This document shows, piece by piece, positions 24,223-30,843 of a DNA stretch of 64,000 nucleotides (its first letter is position 1; each line of letters begins with the position of its first letter). The notes below the pieces were generated by a model. That model was given only the letters and a program-made list of their open reading frames with translations, was not told the DNA's origin and ran no database searches. Source of the DNA: Streptosporangium sp. NBC_01495 (GTDB lineage: Bacteria > Actinomycetota > Actinomycetes > Streptosporangiales > Streptosporangiaceae); assembly GCF_036250735.1 (NCBI RefSeq), contig NZ_CP109430.1, positions 248,001 through 312,000 of the forward strand, in the 5' to 3' direction. Made by a program: the position numbers and the translations under genes.

Positions 24223-25770
24223 ATGCCGGTGATGAAACCTACTCAGCTCTGGACGTCGTTCGCCCGGCAGGTCGACGCCCGCCCCGACGCCACGGCTCTC
24301 GTGGCGAGGGGCAGGCACACCTCCTACGGCGAACTTGCCGACCTCGTGGCCGACGCGTCGGCCCGCCTCGACCTACTCGACACGACCGGCGGCGAGCCGA
24401 TCGGCGTGCCCGCCACGAAGACACCCCGGACCATCGCCATGGTGCTGGCGTGCCTGAGGGCGGGCCTCCCGGTGGTGCTTCCCTCGGCCACCCTGCCCGC
24501 CGCCACCCTGCAACGCCTCCTGGCCCGGGCCGGGTGCCGCCACGTCGTCAGCGCCGACGACGTCGGCCCCGCCCGAGCCGGTGCCGCGCCGGCCCCGGCT
24601 CCCGCCATCCCCGTGAACCCCGACGACACCGCCTTCGTGCTCACGACGTCGGGGTCCACGGGCCTCCCCAAGTTGGTGCCGCTCACCGCGGGCGCGGTCG
24701 AGCGTTTCGCCGACTGGGCCGCCGCCCGGTTCGATCTGGGCCCCGAGTCCTCGGTTCTCAACTACGCCCCGCTGAACTTCGACCTCTGCTTCCTCGACGT
24801 CTGGGCCACGCTCCACCACGGTGGCCGGGTCGTCCTCGTCGACCCGGACGCCGCCACCAACGGGCGCCACCTGCTCGACACCATCGACGACAACGCCGTG
24901 ACGGTCGTGCAGGCCGTGCCGATGGCCCACCAGCTGCTGGTCGACGCCGCCGGCGATCCGGCCCGGCAGCTCACGTCGGTCCGTCACGTCCTCTTCACCG
25001 GCGACCACATGCCCGCTCGCTGCCTGGCCCGGCTGCCCGCCGTGTTCCCCGGCAGCCGCTTCTACAACGTCTACGGCTGCACCGAGACGAACGACAGCTT
25101 CCTGCACGAGGTGGACCGGGACGCGCTGCCGACCGACGGCGTCCCGCTCGGCACGCCGCTGCCCGGCGTCGACGCGGTCGTCCTCGACGATGACGGCGCC
25201 GTGGTCACGGGGCCGGGGCGGGGCGAGCTGGTCGTCGCCACGCCGTTCCAGTCCGCCGGCTACCTCGGTGCCGACCCGGCGGCGCCCGGTCCGTTCGTGG
25301 ACGCCCCCGCGGGCCGTCCGCCGGGCGCCGCCACCCGCTTCTACCGGACCGGCGACGTCGTGCGCCGCGACGGCGACGGCGTCCTTCACCTCGAGGGGCG
25401 CAACGACTTCCAGGTCAAGGTGCGTGGCACCCGGGTGAACACCGCGGTGGTCGAGCAGGTGCTGCTCGACCACGACGAGGTCGCCGAGGCCGTGGTCCTC
25501 GCCGTCCCCGACCCCGTCGCCGGCCACCTGCTGCACGCGGTCCTGCGCCGGGTGCCGGGGGCGACCGTCAAGACGCTCGGCCTCCGCCGGCACTGCGCCC
25601 AGCACCTGCCTACGGCGGCCATCCCGTCGACCCTCCACCTGTCCGAGAGCCCCTTGCCCCGCACGTCCACCGGCAAGGTCGACCGCCAGTCCCTCGGCCA
25701 GTCCCTCGGCCAGACCCCCAGGTCCCCTCACCCCGAGGTGACCGTCGCCAGAAAGGAAACAGCACGATGA
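24223..25770 (+). CDS. Stand-alone adenylation enzyme (NRPS-type AMP-forming ligase)
   Basis: 515 residues (alternative start Met4 at 24232). All core motifs are present: A3 TTSGSTGLPK (141-150), A5 YGCTE (284-288), A7 YRTGD (374-378), A8 GRNDFQVKVRG (392-402) and the catalytic Lys485 in PRTSTGKVDR (A10). Asp187 in NFDLC aligns with the Asp that binds the alpha-amino group in amino-acid-activating domains, so the substrate is probably an amino acid. By eye the pocket reads D-L-L in its first three code positions, as in prolyl-type ligases, but later positions (V, D, S) differ. No carrier or condensation domain is fused. Its stop overlaps the carrier-protein gene (ATGA), the probable acceptor. 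First gene of the operon 24223-30843. Confidence 0.92.
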   Translation: MPVMKPTQLWTSFARQVDARPDATALVARGRHTSYGELADLVADASARLDLLDTTGGEPIGVPATKTPRTIAMVLACLRAGLPVVLPSATLPAATLQRLLARAGCRHVVSADDVGPARAGAAPAPAPAIPVNPDDTAFVLTTSGSTGLPKLVPLTAGAVERFADWAAARFDLGPESSVLNYAPLNFDLCFLDVWATLHHGGRVVLVDPDAATNGRHLLDTIDDNAVTVVQAVPMAHQLLVDAAGDPARQLTSVRHVLFTGDHMPARCLARLPAVFPGSRFYNVYGCTETNDSFLHEVDRDALPTDGVPLGTPLPGVDAVVLDDDGAVVTGPGRGELVVATPFQSAGYLGADPAAPGPFVDAPAGRPPGAATRFYRTGDVVRRDGDGVLHLEGRNDFQVKVRGTRVNTAVVEQVLLDHDEVAEAVVLAVPDPVAGHLLHAVLRRVPGATVKTLGLRRHCAQHLPTAAIPSTLHLSESPLPRTSTGKVDRQSLGQSLGQTPRSPHPEVTVARKETAR

Positions 25771-26027
25771 AGCACGAGGTCCTCATCAAGAGCTTCCTGA
25801 TCAAGGAGTTCATGCCCGACGTCGAGGCGTCGGAGCTCGCCACCGATTACGACCTGCTCGCCAACGGCGTGGTCGACAGCCTCGGGCTGCTCAAGCTCAT
25901 CGCCTGGATCGAGACCGAGTTCGACATCACCGTCGACGACGCGGCCCTCGACCCGGACAACTTCCGCACGATCGACGCCATCGACGCCTTCGTGGCGCGG
26001 GTGTCGGTCCCGGTCGAGGCGAGCTGA
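25767..26027 (+). CDS. Acyl/peptidyl carrier protein 1
   Basis: 86 residues with the phosphopantetheine site GVVDSLGLLKL, Ser38. The four-helix carrier pattern is complete, with acidic helix II/III (WIETEFDITVDDAALDPDNF). Its ATG overlaps the adenylation-enzyme stop, and it is followed after 3 bases by the TrpD-type gene. Most likely it receives the aminoacyl group from the adenylation enzyme and presents it to the acyl-CoA dehydrogenase encoded four genes downstream, as in pyrrole-2-carboxyl pathways (inference). Confidence 0.93.
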   Translation: MKHEVLIKSFLIKEFMPDVEASELATDYDLLANGVVDSLGLLKLIAWIETEFDITVDDAALDPDNFRTIDAIDAFVARVSVPVEAS

Positions 26028-26030
26028 CCC

Positions 26031-27077
26031 ATGCACGACGCGTTCGCCGCCCTGCTGGCCGGTCGCCCGGTCGACACCGCGACGTGGTCGTCCTTCTGGG
26101 ACGAGCTGAGCGCCGACACGCTGGACCCCGGCGAGCCGGCGTCGCTCATGGCGGCACTCAGCCTCGATGTGGTCCCCGAGACGCTCACCAACCTGGTGCG
26201 GTCGCTGCACGCGCGCCGCACCGGGCCGGTCTCCTCCTTCCCCGGGGCGGTCAACGTGGTCGGCACGGGCGGCGGCGTATCGACGTTCAACGTCTCCACC
26301 GCCGCCGCCTTCGTCGCCGCCACGCTCGGGGCGCAGATCGTGAAGACCGGGTCGCGGGCCTACTCCAGCAAGTACGGCTCGATCGACCTGCTCGTCCGGC
26401 TCGGCATCCCGCTCACGAAGTCGTACGACGAGACGGCGGCGTCGCTGGCCCGCCACGGCATCGCCTTCGCCGGCTACTTCGTGTACCCGGTCGAGTTGAC
26501 CGTGCTGGCCAGGCGCATCATGCCGCTGCCCATGCGGCCATACGGCCGGGTGCTCAACACGCTGGGCCCGTTCCTGCCCGCGCTGCCGGGGACACGCCAG
26601 CTCACGGGCCTGTCGAACCCCGGGCTCCTGCCGCTGGCCCAAAGGCTGGCGGCGGCGGTCGACGACCGCGAGGTCTGGCTGTGCACCAACGACATCGGTG
26701 CCGACGAGCTGATCAGCTTCGCCGACAACGTCGTCCACCCCGGTGCGGGCATGCCCGAGTTCCAGCTGAGCCGTCGCAACCTGGACACGGCCGACGGCAC
26801 CCTGTCGGACCTGGCACCGGTGCCCGAGCCCGACCGGGTCATCGAGCACTTCCTGGACGTCGTGTCTGGGCGGGCGGGCGAGGTGGCCACCCAGACCGTC
26901 GCCCTCAACGCCGCCGCCCTGGCGATCGCGGCCGAGCGGGAGACCGGTTGGCGCCCCGCCATCGCCTCGGCGATGGCGGCGATGCGGGACGGCGCGGTGC
27001 GCGACCTGATCGACGCCGTGCGAGCCGGCGGGTCGGCACCGTCACCGCTGGTGAGCGGGGTGGCGTCCGGTGGCTGA
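26031..27077 (+). CDS. Divergent anthranilate phosphoribosyltransferase (TrpD type)
   Basis: 348 residues. The PRPP loop is VGTGGGVSTFNVSTAAAF (77-94), against the usual GTGGD..TFNIST, so the metal/PRPP Asp is replaced by Gly. The following block is KTGSRAYSSKYGSIDLL (105-121), where normal TrpD has KHGNRA.SS..GSAD. The His and the anthranilate-contacting Asn are Thr and Ser. Later NDIGADELISF keeps the DE pair that binds magnesium. The second substrate Arg (PVR before the LGPL motif) appears replaced. The fold is TrpD, but the acceptor is probably not anthranilate. It overlaps the TrpA-type gene by 8 bases and belongs to a Trp-type enzyme set with no TrpE/G/B. Confidence 0.85.
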   Translation: MHDAFAALLAGRPVDTATWSSFWDELSADTLDPGEPASLMAALSLDVVPETLTNLVRSLHARRTGPVSSFPGAVNVVGTGGGVSTFNVSTAAAFVAATLGAQIVKTGSRAYSSKYGSIDLLVRLGIPLTKSYDETAASLARHGIAFAGYFVYPVELTVLARRIMPLPMRPYGRVLNTLGPFLPALPGTRQLTGLSNPGLLPLAQRLAAAVDDREVWLCTNDIGADELISFADNVVHPGAGMPEFQLSRRNLDTADGTLSDLAPVPEPDRVIEHFLDVVSGRAGEVATQTVALNAAALAIAAERETGWRPAIASAMAAMRDGAVRDLIDAVRAGGSAPSPLVSGVASGG

Positions 27078-27885
27078 CATGTTTCCCCGCCCGCCGGGCC
27101 TGGCCGTGTTCCTCAATGCGGGCGACCCGCCGTTCGACGTGCTCGAGGACATCGCCGACATGCTGGACGACCACGAGGTCGACGTCCTGGAGCTGGGGGT
27201 GCCGTTCCCCGACTCGATCAGCGACGGGCCGGTGATCCGCCGGTCCGCCGACCGGGCACTCGCGGCCGGGACCGATCTCCAGGACGCTCTCGCCTTCGTC
27301 GAGCGCTCCCGGAGCCGGCACCGCCACCTGCGGGTGGTCGTCCTCGCCGACTGGGCGCACACGGTCCGTCCCCGCTCGATGGCGCAGGTCGTCACGGCCA
27401 TCGCCGAATCCGGGGCGGCCGGGGCGCTGCTCCACGGCGCACCGCCCCGGGTCCGCCCGGAGTTCTACGACCGGGCCGGCGCCGCCGGGCTGCCCGTCGT
27501 CACCACGTGCTACGCGTCCTCGCCCCCCGGGGTCGTGGCCGAGGCGGGGGCCCACGCCTCGGCCTACGTGTACCTGGTGACGCACTACGGCGCCAGCGGC
27601 GCCGGCCCGGCGCCCGACCCGGGGGCGCTCCGCGCCCCCATCGACGCCCTGCGGGCCCTGACCGACGCGCCGATCGCGGCCGGCTTCGGGGTGCGCACGG
27701 CGGCCGACGTCGAGCGGGTGCACGCGGCCGGTGCTGACGCCGCCGTCGTCGGCAGCACCGTCGTCGCCTGCGCCGAGGCGTCGTTCACCGGCGGTGGCGA
27801 CGTCGTCGCCGACCTCGCCGCCCTCGTCACCAACCTCCGTCCCAACCACCATCCCCGGTCCCTCCGACCGGTTCCCCACCCCTGA
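27070..27885 (+). CDS. Tryptophan synthase alpha-chain (TrpA type) paralogue
   Basis: 271 residues. The TIM-barrel core reads LAVFLNAGDP, then VDVLELGVPFPDSISDGPVI. The two catalytic residues of TrpA, Glu49 and Asp60, align with Glu41 and Asp52. Also present are VVLADW, ITHYGASG-like VTHYGASGAG (phosphate loop), PIAAGFGVRTAADV and AAVVGSTVV. Retro-aldol cleavage of an indole-glycerol-phosphate-like compound is therefore chemically possible. No TrpB gene is in the cluster, so the freed heterocycle would be released rather than channelled into an amino acid, as with plant BX1/IGL (comparison, not proof). Confidence 0.88.
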   Translation: MADMFPRPPGLAVFLNAGDPPFDVLEDIADMLDDHEVDVLELGVPFPDSISDGPVIRRSADRALAAGTDLQDALAFVERSRSRHRHLRVVVLADWAHTVRPRSMAQVVTAIAESGAAGALLHGAPPRVRPEFYDRAGAAGLPVVTTCYASSPPGVVAEAGAHASAYVYLVTHYGASGAGPAPDPGALRAPIDALRALTDAPIAAGFGVRTAADVERVHAAGADAAVVGSTVVACAEASFTGGGDVVADLAALVTNLRPNHHPRSLRPVPHP

Positions 27886-27898
27886 AAGGATCAATCCG

Positions 27899-28273
27899 AT
27901 GATCGTGCGCAACCTGGAAAACGTCACCACCGTCGACTGGGGTAACGGCCTCAGCCGCCGCTTCCTGCTGGAGGCCGACGGCCTCGGCTACTCCGTCACC
28001 GACACCACGGTGACGGCCGGTACCAAGTCGCTGCTCGAGTACCGCAGCCACCTGGAGGCCTGCTACTGCATCGACGGCTCCGGCGAGGTCGTCGACCTCG
28101 ACGGCACGACGCACCGCATCACCCCGGGCACCCTCTACGCGCTCGACAAGCACGACGCCCACTACCTCATCGCCGACCCGGACGCCGACCTGCGCCTCGT
28201 GTGCGTGTTCTCGCCCGCCCTCCGGGGCGACGAGCGACACAGCCTCGACGCCGCCGGCCCCTCCGCTTACTGA
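27899..28273 (+). CDS. Ectoine-synthase-like cupin
   Basis: 124 residues starting MIVRNLENVTTVDW, nearly the canonical EctC start. AAAGGA lies 8 bases upstream. Strong EctC blocks follow: SRRFLLEADGLGYS..DTT, HLEACYCIDGSGEV, GTLYALDKHDAHYL and LRLVCVFSPAL. The iron-binding residues known from EctC (Glu57, Tyr85, His93) align with Glu53, Tyr80 and His88. EctC closes N-acetyl-diaminobutyrate to a cyclic amidine by loss of water. No ectA or ectB is present, so here it probably performs an analogous dehydrative ring closure on a pathway intermediate (inference). It lies between the TrpA-type and dehydrogenase genes. Confidence 0.9.
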   Translation: MIVRNLENVTTVDWGNGLSRRFLLEADGLGYSVTDTTVTAGTKSLLEYRSHLEACYCIDGSGEVVDLDGTTHRITPGTLYALDKHDAHYLIADPDADLRLVCVFSPALRGDERHSLDAAGPSAY

Positions 28274-28283
28274 GGCCGCGGGC

Positions 28284-29420
28284 ATGCGCACCTGGGACGA
28301 GGATCAGCTCGCACTGCGCGAGGGCATGGAGCGGTGGTGCCGCGACCTTGCCGTCACCGAGCACGACGCCGCCGGGACCAGTTTTTCGTGGGACGCGTGG
28401 AAGCTGGTCCGCTCGTCGGGAATACTCGGCCTGCCGTTCGACCCCGCCTGGGGCGGGGCCGGCGTCGACCTGCTCACCACCATGTTCGTGCTGGAGGCCC
28501 TGGGCGAGGGGTGCCGTGACGGAGGGCTGAGCTTCTCCGTCGCCACCAGCATCTGCAGCACGGGGGTCCCGCTCCAGCACTTCGGGACCGCCGAGCAGAA
28601 GGACCGGTACTTGCCCCAAGTGTGCTCGGGCGAGCTGATCGGCGCCCACGCCATCAGCGAGCCCGACACGGGGTCGGACGCCCTGAGCATGCGGACGATG
28701 GCCGTCCGGGACGGCGACCACTTCGTGCTCAACGGCAGCAAGAGCTTCGTGAGCAACGGCCCGATCGCCGATGTGGTCGTCGTCTACGCCCGCACCCGGC
28801 CCGAGGGCGGGGCGCTCGGCATCACCGCCTTCCTGGTCGAGACGGACACCCCCGGCTTCTCGGCCGGCCAGCCGCTCAAGAAGATGGGCCTCGCGTCCTC
28901 GCCGATGAGCGAGCTGTACTTCGACGACTGCCGGGTGCCCGCCAACCGGGCGATCGGCGGCGTCGGGCGGGGGTTCATGCTGCTCGAGCACGTCATGAAG
29001 TGGGAGATCCTCTGCTCCTTCATCATCAACGTCGGGGAGATGCAGCACCGGTTCGAGCGCTGCCTCGAGTACGCCCGGACGCGCACGCAGTTCGGCAAGC
29101 CGATCGGCTCGTTCCAGGCGATCTCCCACAAGCTGGTCGACATGCGCATCCGGCTCGAGACGGCGCGCCGTTGGCTCTACGACACGGCCGAGCGCCTCGC
29201 AGCCGGCGAGAACGTCACGATGGACGTGGCGATCAGCAAGCTGCTGACCAGCGAGGCCAACGTGGCCTCGGGGCTGGCGGCCATCCAGATCTTCGGCGGC
29301 AACGGCTACATGTCGGAGTACGGCCTCGACCGTGAGCTGGCCAACGCCGTGGGCAGCACCATCTACTCGGGCACGACGGAGATCCAGTACAACCGGATCT
29401 CCTCGATGCTGGGGTTGTGA
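28284..29420 (+). CDS. Acyl-CoA dehydrogenase (carrier-bound aminoacyl dehydrogenase candidate)
   Basis: 378 residues, full-length flavoprotein. Features: AISEPDTGSDALSM (FAD/substrate segment), GSKSFVSNGPIADVVVVYA, the C-terminal YARTRTQFGKPIGSFQAISHKL and IQIFGGNGYMSEYGLDRE, and the catalytic base Glu366 in YSGTTEIQ. The N-terminal layout (GILGLPFDPAWGG, then EGCRDGGLSF) recalls PltE/RedW enzymes that oxidise prolyl-carrier protein to the pyrrole. With an adenylation enzyme and carrier protein in the same operon, oxidation of a carrier-bound amino acid is the most economical role. Ordinary acyl-CoA oxidation cannot be excluded. Confidence 0.9.
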   Translation: MRTWDEDQLALREGMERWCRDLAVTEHDAAGTSFSWDAWKLVRSSGILGLPFDPAWGGAGVDLLTTMFVLEALGEGCRDGGLSFSVATSICSTGVPLQHFGTAEQKDRYLPQVCSGELIGAHAISEPDTGSDALSMRTMAVRDGDHFVLNGSKSFVSNGPIADVVVVYARTRPEGGALGITAFLVETDTPGFSAGQPLKKMGLASSPMSELYFDDCRVPANRAIGGVGRGFMLLEHVMKWEILCSFIINVGEMQHRFERCLEYARTRTQFGKPIGSFQAISHKLVDMRIRLETARRWLYDTAERLAAGENVTMDVAISKLLTSEANVASGLAAIQIFGGNGYMSEYGLDRELANAVGSTIYSGTTEIQYNRISSMLGL

Positions 29421-29422
29421 CC

Positions 29423-30127
29423 ATGCTGCTCAAGGTGTGCGGCGCCACCAGCCGCGACGACGTCGCCCTGCTCGGGGCCGCGGGCGCCGACCTGATCGGC
29501 CTGTGGTACGGGGTTCCGGGCGGCCCCGCCGACCTGTCCCTCAGCCGCTTCGCCGCCCTGGCGGAGGCGTGCCGCACCGCCGAGGTGGCCGCGGCGCGGC
29601 CGGCACCGGATCCGATGCTGGTCACGTTCCTGCGGGACCCGGACGCCATCCTCGACGCCGCCCGCACCGCAGGCGTGCGATGGCTGCAGTTGCACGGCTA
29701 CCAGCCCCCGGGCGTGGTGGCGGCGCTCAAGCGGGGATGGCCGGAGGCCACGGTGGTCAAGGTCCTCCACGTCACCGGCGACGCCTGTGTCGAGCGCCCG
29801 CTGCTGGCCTCGTACGAGCGGGCGGGGACCGACGTGTTCCTGTTCGACGCCACGAGCGCGGCAGGGCGGGTCGGGAGTACCGGCCTGTCGCTCGATTCCG
29901 ACGTGGTGATCGACCTGGCCGAGGCGACCACTCGGCCGTTCCTCGTCGCCGGGGGCATCTCGGTCGCCAACCGCTCGCGCTACGAGAAGGTGGTTGCCCA
30001 CCCCCGCTTCGTCGGTGTCGACGTCGACACGGCGGCACGGGACCAGACGGGAGCGTTCTGCGCCGACAGCGTCAGCAGCATCCGGCACCACTGGTGTGCT
30101 GTCCCCGACGTGGAGGAGGTCGCCTGA
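29423..30127 (+). CDS. Phosphoribosylanthranilate isomerase (TrpF type) paralogue
   Basis: 234 residues. ATG 29423 lies 2 bases after the dehydrogenase stop. The TIM-barrel start LLKVCGATSRDDV gives the catalytic Cys6 (KICG in TrpF). The general acid/base Asp is Asp142 in LFDATSAAGRVGSTG. Phosphate-binding VAGGIS and GVDVDT loops are present. The usual F..SPR motif that positions the anthranilate ring is replaced by GVPGGPADLSLSRF, a longer loop. The Amadori chemistry should be intact, while ring recognition may differ. It shares one base with the TrpC-type gene. Confidence 0.88.
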   Translation: MLLKVCGATSRDDVALLGAAGADLIGLWYGVPGGPADLSLSRFAALAEACRTAEVAAARPAPDPMLVTFLRDPDAILDAARTAGVRWLQLHGYQPPGVVAALKRGWPEATVVKVLHVTGDACVERPLLASYERAGTDVFLFDATSAAGRVGSTGLSLDSDVVIDLAEATTRPFLVAGGISVANRSRYEKVVAHPRFVGVDVDTAARDQTGAFCADSVSSIRHHWCAVPDVEEVA

Positions 30128-30843
30128 TGGCGCCATCGTTCGTGGACGCCCTGATGGGCGCCCATCGTCCTGTGATCATGGAGCTGAAACCCCGCTCGGC
30201 CGAGGGCGAGGACCTGTTCCGCGGCCGGTCGCCTGCCGAGATCGTGGCCCGCTACGAGGCCGCCGGCGCTCCCTGCCTGTCGGTCGTCACCGGCCGCTGG
30301 TTCGGGGGCGACGTCGGCCTGCTGGCCGAGGTGGTCAGGTGCACCGAGCTGCCCGTCCTGCAGAAGGACTTCGTCACCAACGCGGGCCAGCTGCAGGCGG
30401 CGAGCGACCTCGGTGCGTCCGCGGTGCTGCTCACGGCCGCGCTGCTGCCGAGGGTCGCGCTGGCGCGGCTGGCCGAGCGCGCCCTCGCGCTCGGTCTCAC
30501 CCCGTTCATCGAGGTGGCCAATCCCGCCGAGGTCGAGGCCCTCCCGTCGTGCGAGGGGTGCGTGGTGGCCGTCAACAACAAGGACATCCGCGTCCGCGAG
30601 CGAGGGGACGCCGACGTGGACCGCAGCCGCCGGCTGCTGCCGGCCGTGCGGCGGACGGGGTCGCCGTGCCCCGTCAGCGCCAGCGGTATCGACGACCCGT
30701 GGGTGGCCGCCGAGCTGCTCAACGCGGGCTACGCCGGACTGCTGGTAGGAACCCACCTGCTGCGGGCCGACCGCCTCGAGTCATGGTGCGAGGAGCTGGA
30801 CGACCTGCGTCATGCGTCGTCCGCGCCCCGTCGAGTGGGCTGA
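30127..30843 (+). CDS. Indole-3-glycerol-phosphate synthase (TrpC type) paralogue
   Basis: 238 residues. Catalytic-site residues of TrpC are present as Glu19 and Lys21 (VIMELKPRS), Lys80 (LQKDF), Glu129 (FIEVANP) and Asn150 (AVNNKD). The usual SESGI is SASGI here (184-188), so the position of Glu210 is Ala185. The N-terminal extension that covers the TrpC active site is shortened; the protein starts just before beta-1. It would decarboxylate and close a CdRP-like intermediate to an indole-like glycerol phosphate. Last gene of the operon; its final 125 bases overlap the convergent regulator gene. Confidence 0.87.
   Translation: MAPSFVDALMGAHRPVIMELKPRSAEGEDLFRGRSPAEIVARYEAAGAPCLSVVTGRWFGGDVGLLAEVVRCTELPVLQKDFVTNAGQLQAASDLGASAVLLTAALLPRVALARLAERALALGLTPFIEVANPAEVEALPSCEGCVVAVNNKDIRVRERGDADVDRSRRLLPAVRRTGSPCPVSASGIDDPWVAAELLNAGYAGLLVGTHLLRADRLESWCEELDDLRHASSAPRRVG

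Noticed and set aside
23556-25193. Very long plus-strand frame overlapping the start of the cluster
   Set aside because: It is Arg/Pro-rich and is the shadow of the adenylation gene and of IS3 debris on the other strand.
26031-30843. Possibility that the Trp-type genes are the normal tryptophan operon
   Set aside because: TrpE, TrpG and TrpB are missing, the genes are mixed with a ligase, carrier protein, EctC-like cupin and dehydrogenase, and key substrate contacts differ.
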